Positions 36,184 to 48,357 of a DNA stretch of 64,000 nt are shown here, one piece after another; the stretch's first letter is position 1; every line of letters begins with the position of its first letter. A program made the translations under genes and the position numbers. Origin of the DNA: Allodiplogaster sudhausi (Eukaryota > Nematoda > Chromadorea > Rhabditida > Diplogasteridae); the NCBI GenBank assembly GCA_945643635.1, contig CALZFC010000005.1, positions 5,961,001 to 6,025,000 on the forward strand. The letters are read 5' to 3'. Under the pieces are notes generated by a model. It did not search any database. It worked only from the letters and a program-made list of their open reading frames with translations, and had not been told where the DNA came from.

Positions 36184-36492
36184 CCCCCCGCTCTATCCTA
36201 TCTCTTTTCAAGTTGCTATGCTTGTCATCTCTTGCATCCCCTGCAATCTCTGGCAGTCTCAACTATGTTCTCTCCGCATGATAGCTTTGATGACTTCTTA
36301 TCTATCCAGTGTGGTCTGTTCCCCTTTTTATAAATGGAATATATAATAAATCCAGTAAGGACGGTATCGAATTCTATGTTTTGTTTGACCGCTTCTTGTT
36401 GTCGTCTGTTGTTCGTTTCGTGTATTGGATAAAACGCTTTATGAGTGGAAGTCGAGTCGTGGTGGAGGAGTGTGAAAGGAGAAGGGAGGAAG

Positions 36493-37578
36493 CTAGACGG
36501 CGCAAGAGGAAGTGCGTGAGTTTGTCTTGGCAATGCCACAGAAGGGAAGGCGGACTCGACCGGAGTACCACTCGCAGAGCATAGTCGGCACGGACTCGAG
36601 GAGGAGCTGAGCCGAACCCAGCGAGACATTGTTGAAGAGCAGCCAGGGAACGTGGTCGTGCTTCTCCGGCTGAACCCCCGCTGTTCTCTTCCCGGCCTTT
36701 TCTTGCAGACGATTCCCTTCAGTTGTCACGATGCACGATCTGAAATGGTGTGGATTGGGAGGAAAGGAGGTCTCACTTCAGGGAGAAGGGAAGTCTCACT
36801 GCAGGCAGACGGGGGAAGTTAGGGGAATCAGGGGAAAGCGAGGGGGTATAATTGGAGAGAGACAAGGGAAGTTAAGAGATCTCACTGAATCATCGTCTGG
36901 GTGTCTTGAGTCACGTTGAGGGAGCTGAAACATTTCTCAACAGCATCTACGAATTCAGTTCTGGCCTGGAAGATTGAAAGTAGTTGCTGGATGAAACAAA
37001 TACAAGATATGAGTACACCTTGAGTTCTGTTTCCAGGCAGTAAATAACGGGCATGAATGAAGTCTGCTCAGGGAGGGCCACCAGAAGGCACGATTCGAAC
37101 ATGTTGATCGTGCACTCGGGCTCTCCGTGCTGGCACTTCAGGGTTCCATTCTTAACAACGAGAGAGAGAGAGATAGAGAGAGCGAGAGAGAGAGAGAAAT
37201 AAGCACCAACCACATATCTAGCGTTTCCGAATGGAACTAGTTCAATCTTTACAACTTCAGGGGGGAAGTTCTTGAAGATAATGGGGTAGAGTTGTTGAGT
37301 GATGAACTGCTGGCATCCAGGGCAGAGTGATTCGTAGAGGAGAGTGAGCAGTACAGGCTGGTCGTACGTGGACTTCTCATATCTCAGACAGATAAGAGGA
37401 ATACACTTCTAGGAGGTTAAAAAGAATACCTGTTGCAGAGAGTGTTGAAGCCGCATTGCTTGGCGAGACCTGCATTTTGACACCAGAGAGATGGGGGAAC
37501 CTTCTCACATGAAAAGCCTTCTTCAGTAGTGGCCAGGAAGGGTAGGCAGAGCGAGAGCAGCAAAACAGGAAGCCGCAT
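36493..37578 (-). CDS. IFI30: GILT-like lysosomal thiol reductase
   Basis: GILT reduces protein disulfides in lysosomes/endosomes. Five exons close in frame: 37578-37430, 37382-37211, 37150-37019, 36965-36886 and 36739-36493 (259 aa). The signal peptide is MRLPVLLLSLCLPFLATTEE. It is followed by a Cys-rich segment (FSCEKVPPSLWCQNAGLAKQ) and the thioredoxin-like core with the active-site CxxC (LLYESLCPGCQQFITQQL). Next come LVPFGNARYV and the GILT signature CQHGEPEC. The C-terminal part is HDHVPWLLFNN. A longer start at 37599 would add seven residues before the signal peptide; the inner Met is preferred. Sites such as NVTQ and NVSL could be glycosylated. Intron 2 is a CT tract in sense orientation. 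The 3' end faces the CCT2 stop at a distance of about 400 bp. Confidence 0.93.
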
Positions 37579-37810
37579 TCTTTCGCAAAAGAAAAACACT
37601 AAAATGATTCGCAGTGGTTAAGTCATTTCTTATTTACTCATACTGTTCGAACGGAATAGAAGCGAGAAGGATGAGAAGATGTAACATGACTGGAAATCTG
37701 GACCTGCCAGGGTTGCTAGCTATTTCTCTGCAAGAACCTTTTGTAACTCCCCTCCGTCGATCTCTCTCTTTCCTCTCTTTCTTTCAGGAATTCTCTCTAT
37801 CTCTCCCCCC

Positions 37811-37855
<45 letters not shown>

Positions 37856-38509
37856 GACACTCCCTCTCGACTCCAAGCAATGAAGTGATGGTCAGTCAGA
37901 GCTTCTTTCAAATAACTTTCGCTATATAAAAAAGAAGTGCTCCCTTCTTTCTCATTATTTATATCTCACTTTCTAATGTTGCGACAGAGCAGACTCTCGG
38001 GTGGAAAAGCAACTTTATTCGCAAGCGTTAACATTTTAATATTATTAAAAATCGCTCACTATGTACAAACAATGAAAAAAAGAAGGCCAAGCCAATGAGA
38101 ACGGACGAAGAGCCACATTTTATAAATTATTTGCCTACGAGAAGAAGAGTGAAGGCAAGGGCAGGTATGTTTCGTGCATGTTGAAGGAAGCAATTATGAG
38201 TTTGTCTGGAAACAAAAAACATCAAATTGAGCAACTAGAAGAAGTTTGAACCAGGTATACGTGAGGGCGATTTGTCACTAAAATGAACAAGCAAATGTTT
38301 GAATCTTGCTATAAGAAAAATATGTGGCAAGGAACCAATTGAAGGCGAAAAGTTATGCTCATAGCGCCGAAGGAAGAAAGCGCAGCTTTATTTCATAAGT
38401 ATCTTGGGGTGGCTTAGATTGTTAAGTAATGCAATTGTATATTGAGAATTCTCCAGAAAATATAAGTGTTACATGCCAGATGAAAAACACTAAACCATAT
38501 TCAGCCGGG
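37579..38509. other. Spacer between GILT and the lipid phosphatase
   Basis: It contains a CT array at about 37805-37852, oriented as GA for both flanking minus-strand genes, and AT-rich sequence to 38500. No gene recognised. It includes the promoter side of GILT and the 3' UTR of the phosphatase. Confidence 0.6.
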
Positions 38510-38734
38510 TCAGTAGTGATATCCATTGTTCTGCTGGGGCGGGCTGATCGTGCGGTGGAAGCTCTCCGTAGTCGTAGTCACTTCGTAATTACGATCCTGA
38601 ACACCAGAAGGATCAACGGAACGGAAGACAAAGTTAACTATGACACGTGCCTGATTACGACGATGCCGCTGGGCAGTTCCCGTCTGAGGCTGTGGCAGAT
38701 CCTCTTCGTACACACTGGAAGAGGAAAGGGACAG

Positions 38735-38780
<46 letters not shown>

Positions 38781-38992
38781 CAAGAGAGAGAGAGAGGGAG
38801 AGAGAAAGAGAGAGAGAGTGAACAAGAGAGAGAGAGAGAAACCGAAAGAGAGAGCAAGAGAGAGAATGAGAGGGGAGGATGGAGGGATAGAACGAGAGCG
38901 AGAGGGAGAGAGAGGGAGAAAGAGAGAACGAGAGATAAAGAGAGAACGGAGAGATGGAGAAAGAGAGAAAGAGAGAGAGAGGCAGAGAGATT

Positions 38993-39031
<39 letters not shown>

Positions 39032-40707
39032 GACGCACACATATTCCTCCTTCACGGATGGCGCATGCACTCGAGGGAGGCGGAACCAGGAGAAGAAGGG
39101 CGAGACTCGCTCTTCCACGGGCTGAGCTGCCGGCACCGGAAGGGGGGTTCTCTCCACAACCACGTGGTACACTTCTTGGAAGCACAGCACGCAGTAACAC
39201 TCAACAAAGGATTATTCTACAACCTCTCTCTCAGTTTCTTCTCTCTCTCTCTCTTGCTCTCTCTCTTTCCCTCTATTTCTCTCTCTGTCCATCTCTCTCT
39301 CTCGTCCATTTTGCATATATTCGCTGACCAGGAAGACGGCGATGGCAAATCCGATGAGCCAGCCCCACCAGATGTCCCTCCAGTGATTCTTATAGCTAAA
39401 AAGTAAATTGAAAAGATGGAAAAGTGAGAAATGAAAAGACCCATTAATGCGCGAGAAAGAGTCGACGATGGCAAGGCCGATGAATCCGAAAATGAGGAAA
39501 GGACGGAGAAGAGGAGCGCCGCGCAGGTTGATCATGTAGTAAATGTAACACTGAATAACACTCATGCATTCAGTTCTTAACTATTCCAATTCGGTACTCA
39601 CAATTTATCAGGTAACATTCGGCAAAATCACCCATTTCATGAAAGCCGTCTTGCATGAAATGGTCACTAATGCACACAGAAATTGAAAGAAACAAACTGA
39701 AGCGAAGATGGCCGAGTAGGAAGAGAAAGCTGCGTGGAGAGAAGGGAACGTCAGCCACGCATAGCGGAGTTCTTCCGGGTTACGATAGTTGCATGCCAAA
39801 TGAGGAGAGGGAGAAGGAGAGTGCTCGAGGGGAGCAGTGCAGCTACTGTAATCAAACCAATGCTAAGAGTGCATTCGCTAATCACGGAGTATAAAATAGA
39901 AAGATTTCCTTCAAATCAGTGGTCGCAGTGGCAATGCTTCAAACCTGATGGAAACATTGCAGAGAGAAAGAAAGTAAGGCCTTTGATAGCCGGTCATCAG
40001 CTTGATAGTATCCACGAAGATTTGTGTGATCAGGGCACCAAACATGAACACCGCTAAAGCAGAAAAGATTCCATGATGGTCAAGAATGAGAGACAAAGGG
40101 ATAATAAAGAAGATGCTTGGAGATCAAGAGAGTGAGTGAGAGTGAGAGAGAAAGAGAGTGAGAGTGTGTGTGAGAGAGAGAAGAGATAGCATTGTCACAG
40201 ATGAAGCGGAAGAGTCGTCTGGTGAAGAGATGAACACGGCATTCTCCGCAGCTGGCCAGCACAGTCTTTCTCGGCTTGGTCGAGAAGAGCCAGAACATGA
40301 TCTCGCCAATCAAAATCTTAAAGTTTCTAGGTTCAAGGAGTGCGACTGGATTGAAATGAGAGCAAAAGAATGTCAACTATGTACAAATGCACCTGTAATA
40401 GTTCTTTATTTTCTGTGTTTCATCGCTAGAATTCATACATATTTACTTTTTTTTTATTGATTCTCTGATGGTTCTCTCAATTTTATAGAGCAGAATCTTC
40501 ATCGCAGGCACACACAAGACTTGCTGTCGATAAAACAGTTTCCCACAAATCCTGTCTTTGATGTGCCATTATAAAGTGGAAGAAGTCCCGCGGCTGAAGG
40601 GAGGGGCGACTGGAGGCATGCTGCTACTCAACACATAAGCCACGCTTGATCCCTCTTATCTCTCTCCTCCCTCATATTCTCTCTCTCTCTCTTTCTTTCT
40701 CTCTTCT

Positions 40708-40747
<40 letters not shown>

Positions 40748-41311
40748 TTGTTTGCATGCTTGATGGGTGCAGGCGAGTCCGAATGACTGTGGAGTGGACA
40801 GGCCGCCTACTCATGGATTGGAGGAGGAAGCTTATTCTCTCCTCTTAGCACGTCTTCCAAGAGATCTACGGGAGAGAACAGAGGAGAGAGAGATCAGAGA
40901 GATGAGAGTGAGAGAGAGAGAGAGAAGACAGAAGAGAGTGGCTGACGACGAGTGGAGGGAGACAGAAGGCGAGGATGTAAAGGAGACTGTACGAGACGTA
41001 GACATTGAAGTCCTCCGGCCGGAAGTTCGGTTTGTAGAGGAGAACGTCACGGCAGTAGAAGACGCGTGCGTGGTAGGGAAAGACGGAAGTGAACCTGGAA
41101 GAGAAGAAAAGGAAAATGGCAAAGACTGTGAGTGGATGACTCACCGGAGATAGTACCAGAGAGCCCAGAGACAGGAGAGGCCGACGATGTGGAGGATAAA
41201 GGTCGGCACAAGGAAGAAGTTGATGTTCTGATACTTCGGCCGTGGCATCACCGACCCATACTGCGAGGCCGAGAAGACTTCGGAATGAGCCCGAGAGGGG
41301 GGCATAGACAT
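38510..41311 (-). CDS. Phospholipid phosphatase (PAP2/LPP family)
   Basis: This is a membrane lipid phosphate phosphatase of the PAP2 superfamily, whose members dephosphorylate phosphatidate and lysophospholipid phosphates. Exons on the minus strand: about 41311-41157 (PKYQNINFFLVPTFILHIVG, first membrane segment); 41095-40945 (FTSVFPYHARVFYCRDVLL); 40340-40190 (IGEIMFWLFSTKPRKTV); and 40060-39953, with the first catalytic motif KLMTGYQRPYFL. An exon at 39855-39700 carries the second motif as FPSLHA, where PSGH is usual; the His is kept. Others are at 39565-39435 (PFLIFGFIGLAIVDSFSRIN) and 39400-39320 (YKNHWRDIWWGW, which completes the third motif SRxxxxxxHxxxD across the splice). The tail is at 39190-39040 and 38720-38510, ending QQNNGYHY. 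Because the catalytic residues are kept it may be active, although the layout also resembles PLPPR proteins. Exon ends are approximate. Confidence 0.85.
38737..39030. repeat. (GA)n-rich array in the last phosphatase intron
   Basis: A 290-bp GA array, CT on the sense strand, lies directly before the last coding exon (acceptor side near 38720). It produces long Ser/Leu frames that are not genes. Confidence 0.9.
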
Positions 41312-41728
41312 CCCGCACTCTCTTCTGGGCCTCAGGCAGAGAGACTATCAATATGGGGAACAAAAGAAACTTTAAGAGATCAAATACCAATCGCGTACAT
41401 GATTAAACTGATGAAATACGGAACAGATTTTGTTCGCACATCAGAATTAAATGCCAATCTCGATCTCAAGGAATGAAGAAGAATAGAGAAACAGAGAGGC
41501 TGAGATATTCCTTCATTTACAAAGACTCAATATTCTGAAATAAGCTCATGTAAAATGACAAGCATGTTAAGGTGAGCCAGATTAGAATGAGAGAGCGTGT
41601 GAATGAAGAGGACGGAAGAGCTAGGAGAAGGTGACCAGAGAGGACAAAAGTGGCCGCTTCATCCCACATAACCGAGACTCTTTCCCTATCATCTTCGAGG
41701 GTTGCCTGCATAGCTCTCTCGCTCTCTC

Positions 41729-41768
<40 letters not shown>

Positions 41769-41796
41769 CTCGCTCTCGCTCTGTCTCATCTCTCTA

Positions 41797-41843
<47 letters not shown>

Positions 41844-43091
41844 TTCTCTCGATCTCTGAAGGAATGTAGAGTTTTCTCATTTTCTCTCTGTCTTCTCGCC
41901 TGTACACGACAGGCAAATATTGGGTGGTCAAAGAGAAGCTGCAAAAAGAGAGAAAGCTGGTGATAGGCAGAGAGAACGAGAGAAGCAAAGAAAATGAAGA
42001 GGGAGAGAGAAAGAGAAGCAAAAGGTAGTAAGAGCTACGTGATTTGCGAACTATACAGATGAGCAATTCGGCTGTAAATGAACGAATGCGGACAACCGAA
42101 GAAAGAGAATGCCAAGAATGACCCATTGCTAGTCTTCTTTCGCTAGCTCACGAACTGCCGGCGGCGGTTGCAATTCTTTTTTCTGCTTTTGTTCGTTCTT
42201 CTTTCTCTTCTCTTCTGATTACTTTCATGAATTTAGCTGATCTGGGATAAACATGAACTCATCCATTTCTATGGTTAGATCACCGTCGTACAGCAAATTG
42301 GAATAGTGGAAGAACATGTCACGTAAATGTAAATTGCAAGAAACAATTCAACACGAAAAATGATGTAAGCGCCACGAGAACAAAAATCATGCTCAGAAAT
42401 GAATGAAATGAAGGAGCAAGAAAGGAGAGAAGAATGAGCAAGTGGAAGAGTGATTGAAGAGAAGCTGAGGAAGGGAGGAGAGATGGGACCAAGCTTAGGC
42501 TACGGAGCGAGGCTGCCCCCAGGACACTGTTTGCTGCCGCGCACCACTCTTCCTTTCCGTACTTCCCCCACTCTCTCTCTCCCTCTCTCTCTCTCTATCT
42601 CTCTCTTTATCTCTCTCTCTCCCTTTATCTCTCTCTCTTTTCTCTCTCTCTCTCTCTTTATCTCTCTCTCCCTTTATCTCTCTCTCTCATTCTCGCTCTC
42701 TCGCCTTGTCCTATCCACACACCTCTCTTCCGTCTTCCTCTCCACATCTGTAGGCGTCGTTTGCTCCATCTCTTAATCTCGCTAACACCCGCTCACTTTC
42801 GTCAAGCATAAAGCTATGAGGTGAGAAATAGAGAGAGAGAAGCAGAGAAACAAAGAGGATCGAATGAGACAAAGGAAGAGGGAGGGAGAGAGAGAGATAG
42901 AGAGTGATAGAAGGAGGGTTAAAGATGAGAGGATCATAAGAAAGGAGAGCAGAGAAAAAGAGCCCCTTCAGCACGGAAGTCACTGATCCGATTCTCCACT
43001 CATTCTGACTTACACGCAAACTCAACGCATCACGTCGTCCTTGTACTTCGACGGCTCTCACCCTCTCTGCTGTCCCTCTCTATCTCACCTT

Positions 43092-43145
<54 letters not shown>

Positions 43146-43994
43146 CCCTCTCTTCCGTCCCTCACTCCGTCCCTTTCTCTACCCTCTCTCTTCCCCTCTC
43201 CTCTCTCCCTCTCGTTTCTTTCGCTGTCATTTCCTCTCCCTTATTCTTTTCAGCAACAAACTGCCTCGTCTCATATGTACAGATGGCTGTAGATCAGCAT
43301 GATAGCCAACAAATTAACTTGACCCTCAAAATGTTCAGCATTCATTCAAAGAAGACGGAAGTTAGTGTTCTTAAACTTGTTATTTTCTAACGTACTTTGG
43401 TAAAAGAGCATAAACAATATCACAAACAACGAATCGTTCCTTTAAATATTGACCACTATAGCATCTTTCAATATATTTACCTCAATATCTTTTGCGTTGT
43501 TGGTTTCTTTGGGTTTCTTTTCATTTCCCTCTCTCTCTATCTCTCTCTCTTTCTCTCTATCTATCTCCCTCTTTATTCTAATAGCTGCGAAACGGTAGAA
43601 AAGATCGATTTGCAGTTTAATATAATGAAAAATAAGCAAAACATGAGACAGAGAGACACGGAGGGGGACAGAGAGAGACATAGAGACAACACAGACATAG
43701 AGAGGGGAGAGAGATAGAGAGAGAGAGATAAAGAGAGAGAAAGATAGAGTGAGACAAAGTGTTATCGAACTTTGAAAAGTTACCATTGTTCCGTTTTTTA
43801 ACCAGTCCGTTCAATCAAAATTTCGAACTCTAGTTCAGCGGCGCAGAAATGTGGTCAGACATACAACTTTCGAACAATGTTTTCTATTGTAATAGGTTGC
43901 TGTTTGCATTTGCTTTTTATGTTCATATCAATGTTTCTTTTGGATATTTTATTTTTGAGAAGAGAACATTCGCTTTTAGGCAGTTTGCCGTCGA
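41312..43994. other. About 2.7 kb rich in CT/GA arrays; no gene identified
   Basis: CT arrays lie at about 41715-41840, 42555-42700, 43085-43140 and 43530-43575; GA arrays are at about 42825-42910 and 43645-43745. Small non-repetitive frames near 42450-42540 and 43061-42960 resemble nothing I know. First exons of the phosphatase transcript may lie here. Confidence 0.55.
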
Positions 43995-43997
43995 TGT

Positions 43998-45163
43998 CGT
44001 ACCGAGGGAAGCAAGCAGATGAGCAGAGCAAGACTACGTCGGGCACACTTGTTCAAGACGGCCACCGAGCTGTTCTTTGGTTGGTGTTTTTAAGCTTTAG
44101 TTTCCATTACTTTTTATTGTCTTATAAGATCTTCTTGTTGAAGAAGGTCGGTAATATGTTTTCAAGAGTAACTGAATAGTACCCTTGCTTTTCTTTAATA
44201 TTGTTATTTCTTTCAAAAATTAAGGTTTTCTAAGATTCATATGCTATTCAATTAAATCTATATGCCATCCCATACAATAAACATCTTTATCTCTGCTACC
44301 CGAGGGCATTTTTTCTTCTAATTTTTTTCTCTAACTGTGAACTCATGATTTTCTTCTTGGAAGGCTTATAATAAGCGTGAATATTGTCCAGGTGACGAGT
44401 GTGAGGAGGTCGGACCGGATAGTACGTCAGGCATTTCTGGAAAGAGGCTGAGCGCTGCGAAGGCGCGGAAGCCTGCCGATGACCATGCGAGGTTATTCCA
44501 GCAGCCCGTAATAGAACCACCTTTTACTTTAGGGAACAGTGTTGATTCAGCTCGTCAACGAAGCAGCTAACAGACGCGCAGAAGCAATCGGTTGAAGACG
44601 TATTCCGCGTGTTTATTGGCTTGGATGCCTTGGAGGAGCCCTCGACACAGCCGTCGGCGGCGAGTGCTTCAGCCGACGTCAATAACGACGAAAAGTTTGT
44701 TAATTCATGTAATAATACCCTTTTTGCTATTGCTTTTAACCTTTCTTAGCATAGAAGGAAACTTTTGAAGGAATGAACTTTTTGCTTACTTTTCTTGTAA
44801 TGAATCTTAAATGAAGTTTGAATCACGAAGACTTCTCTTGCTTGATAGGCTGGTTACTGTATTTTTTTCACTCAAGATACAAAACCTGCCTATGCTTTTG
44901 AGTGCAAGAGTTATTCTTCATCTTTTGTTAGTTTTGCTTACTGTAGTTACAGTATACAAAAAAAATCATTTCTCTTTAAAAAGTTGCGAATTTTAAGGTT
45001 CCAATCGCCTATGCAGACAATCGCCGTGGTGAAGATGAGCAGTGGAGTGATGACGAGGATTCGATAGGAGGAAATACCGTTGAAGAAGAAAATCATTCTT
45101 CCGTTACCGTAAACAGTAACTCACCGCCGTATGACATCGAGGACTTCTCCGACTTGGTCTGAG
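43998..45163 (+). CDS. Orphan gene with acidic C-terminus
   Basis: No family is recognised. Plus-strand exons in an AT-rich setting: about 43998-44081 starting MSYRGKQADEQSKTTSGTLV; about 44392-44495 (GDECEEVGPDSTSGISGKRL, AAKARKPADDHARLFQQP); about 44555-44697 (KQLTDAQKQSVEDVFRVF, IGLDALEEPSTQPSAAS); and about 44999-45163 (VPIAYADNRRGEDEQWSDDE), ending PYDIEDFSDLV and a stop at 45161-45163. The protein is hydrophilic and acidic, so a nuclear or scaffold role is possible, but that is a guess. The junction between the second and third exons could not be closed cleanly. The gene's style (GC-rich exons in AT-rich DNA) resembles the orphan gene of element B, but I found no terminal repeats around it. 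Confidence 0.45.
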
Positions 45164-46104
45164 CTCCACTCTCTTTCTACCTAATTAGGATATTTTATCT
45201 TTTTCCTGACTTCGTTCGATATATTGCTTCTTTCCCAAACATTTTGAGATTTTTTCTATCAGGTCCCTCGCTTTTTTGGATTACTTGTGTCCAAAAAGTA
45301 ACTTTAATATATTCCTTTGCCTAAGAAAGTATTCAGAGATATAAAAATTAGATTACTTGAAATTTTGTGAAGCTCTAATATTTTACCTATCGTTTACTGT
45401 AAATGTGCCCTGGTCAATATCCCTTTCTAGCATTATTAACCTTGAGAATCGAATCGGTTTCTGTATGTTGTGGTTATTGGGACATATTATCTTATTTGAA
45501 GTATCTTGTGAATATAATCGTTGTTTTTTCGCTTGTAGAAGTAACTTGTACATTGAATTCAGTCTCCTGATTGTAGGAATTTATTTTGTTATTTGAAGAA
45601 TTTGCTTGCTCCAAATGTTGTTAGAATTGTTTTGACTGTTATTTGAGATGCGTTTGATAATGAAGCGTTGAGGGTTGTTCTTACACTTACAAGTTTGCGC
45701 ACAAGAGCGAGGAACACGGCCAACTCCTGACATTCACTTATAAAGAGAAGGAGAGAGAGAATAGAGAGAGAGAGAGAAGGAGAGAGGGAGCGAAACACCG
45801 AGAGACAGAGAGAGAGAGACCATATTGATTGATAATTGAGCGCAGAAACGACTGTTTCGGAGATTTGTGAGTATGTGTGTTTCTTTTGCTGGAAACTATA
45901 AAGAGACCTAAATGTCACTCTCTCTCTATGTCATTAGATTCTACATAGAAAGGCGGTTCTAATGAGGTACAGAGAGATGCGGATAAGAAACGTTGAGCGG
46001 TTTGATTACACGCACAAAAGCGAAGGATCCAACTTTTGTTACACGGCAAACTCCTGACATCACGAACAGTGTTCACTTATCAAGAGAAAGATAGTTCTTT
46101 CTGT

Positions 46105-46115
46105 CTTTCTTTCAT

Positions 46116-46168
<53 letters not shown>

Positions 46169-46322
46169 ATCTGTCTTTCTGCTTGTCTGTCTTTCTGTCT
46201 GTCTTTCTGTCTGTCTGTGCCTGTCTGTCTCTCTCTCTCTCTCTTTCTCTCTCGCATTGCATGCGATCGATCGCATGCGACCGCACTTGAAAGGCTGCAT
46301 CCATCTGTCTTTCTTTCTCTCG

Positions 46323-46356
<34 letters not shown>

Positions 46357-46389
46357 CTCTCTCCCTCTCTTTCTCTGTCTGTCTGTCTT

Positions 46390-46441
<52 letters not shown>

Positions 46442-46628
46442 GCTCTCGCATTGCATGCTGATCGATCGCATGTGAGCGCACTTGAAAGGCTGCATCCATC
46501 TGTCTTTCTTTCTCTCGCCTTCTTCTTCTCTCTCTCTCTCTCTCTCTCGCCTACTTTCTCTCTCTCTCTCTCCTTCTCTCTCTTTCTCTGTTTGTGTGTC
46601 TTTCTCTCTGTCTGTGTCTGTCTGTCTG

Positions 46629-46665
<37 letters not shown>
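46105..46665 (+). repeat. Composite CT repeat with a duplicated unit of about 195 bp
   Basis: CT and CTGT arrays alternate with a short unique segment, GCATTGCATGC...GCACTTGAAAGGCTGCATCC, present at about 46252-46305 and again at about 46447-46500. The segment contains a GATCGATCGCATGC-type palindrome. The period is about 195 bp, so this is a tandem duplication of unique plus microsatellite DNA. Confidence 0.85.
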
Positions 46666-46804
46666 GCAGCGAGCAAGAAGGGGGTGCATGCATACTCGCA
46701 ATGTATGTACAGACAAACAACTTTAAAAAAAAAAAACTAGAGAGATGAGAGAGAGACATGAGAGAGGAATGAAGCAAATCGCTGCGCATATGTCTCATTC
46801 CCCC

Positions 46805-46907
46805 CCCCCTCCCTATCACTAGGTTATCCAATGCAGAAAGCTGCATGGGTGGGTTGGTGGCCTGGTGGTTAGGGGGGGTGGTGGTTCGGGTCCGGTCGGG
46901 TACAAAA

Positions 46908-46946
<39 letters not shown>

Positions 46947-47060
46947 ACTTCCAGGTACCAGCAACGGCGACGACTCCACCATCATCACTACAGTCACAGG
47001 TTAGCTAAGTTTTCGCTTTTTGCGATCTTTAATGACATTTTATTCTATTTAGATAGACAG
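46805..47060 (+). mobile_element. tRNA-derived SINE, copy 2
   Basis: This is homologous to 12659-12895: the same start CCCTATCACTAGGTTATCCA, a B-box-like GGTTCGGGTCCGG, a CT microsatellite followed by GTCTAC, and AGGTTAGCTAA. The CT run is longer here (about 40 nt against about 20). No clear target duplication was identified. Confidence 0.7.
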
Positions 47061-48357
47061 AGAGAGAAATGAGAAGAAAAAGATATAAAAAATTTCAGAA
47101 ACTCTGGAATGCCGTATAAAAGTAATTTTAAAGGGACTTTAAAATGCAAGTACAGTCGGGAAAAAGGTATTGTTGGGTAGAGAAAAGCTGAGAGAAAAAA
47201 GATATATAGAGAGATAGGCAGTTTTATCAAGAGGGAAAGAGAAAAAAACTAAACAGAGCTAAAAACAGCAGCTGAATGGGGCGCTTCCGGACCAACTCGC
47301 TCATTTTACAAAATGTACCTCGGAGGGTACAGAATGCCCGCGCCGTTTTCACAAAATATTCTGCGTGTTCAGATTCTCATAATATATTTGTACCTCATTT
47401 TGTTAAATACAACCAAATTATTTTCTGTGTGCAACCACGGCTTTGCCAAAAATTTTTATCGCATTTTCTGTAATTGTATACTGTTCAGTTGTTGCAATTA
47501 TTATTCCCATAATTATAAACGTCTAGCTCGGAGAATTTTCTTTATTTTCGTTACATACTGATATGAAAATAATAAGACCGTTGGGTGGTAACTTCCTTTT
47601 TTAAATAAAGCAGAGGGAATCTTTGTAGATTTGAATCTTTGCAGATATGAATGGTGTACGAAAGCAGAAGGGAGCAACTGGAATGGATGACCAGTGAATG
47701 TATGGATGGCCAGCCTCACGATGAACACAATCTTCCAAACACCCCATTGCTCTCTCTTCACTATTACTATTCGTTCTCTCTCTCTCTCTCTCTCTCTGTG
47801 TGTCTCGCTCTCTCTCTGTCTCTCGCTCTCTCTCTCTGTCTCTCGCTCTCTCTCCCTCAGCTTCTCCTTCCTTTAATACAACTCTCTGCATCAGTCTAAC
47901 TCTCTCCCCGACTTGCCCATCACCTTTGCAGTGCCATTGAGCAGCTGTTGACTTCGACATTTATCCTTTGCTTCCCTTTGCACCTATATTTTTGCATCAT
48001 ATTGTGTTATTTGTTAATTTTCGCATCTGCATAATAGTAAAAGTGAAATTAAACGAAGAATACTCCAAAGGCGTAATGGAGGGAATGTTGTGCGTGAACT
48101 ACAGTAAAAGTGTTAGTGAGGGGTGCAATACCATGTTTCTCGACGCGCTTCTTTTGTGGTAAAGGCAGCGTAGATTTCGCACGAGTTTTTGCTGTTGCTG
48201 GCTTTGAAGATGATCTGGGATGTTATGGAGAATCTCGAGAATGTGGCAAAAGGCAATGTCTCGATGTTGTTAGTGGAAAGCGGTATGTCTACCATCCACT
48301 ATTTCTTCTTTCGCCTGTTATGTAATACAGTTCTTTATTATCATATGTTGCTGTTAG

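Larger units (their letters stand above)
45164..48357. other. Repeat-rich spacer upstream of sarcoglycan
   Basis: It is AT-rich to 45650, then holds a small GA-rich block (45745-45820), the composite CT region, a SINE, an AT-rich block (47060-47640) and another CT array (47775-47860). No protein family was recognised on either strand. The last few hundred bases should hold the sarcoglycan promoter. Confidence 0.6.

Noticed and set aside
34200..36330. Plus-strand frames that read through CCT2 introns
   Set aside because: The frames run across clear donor and acceptor sites. The spliced model gives the full-length chaperonin.
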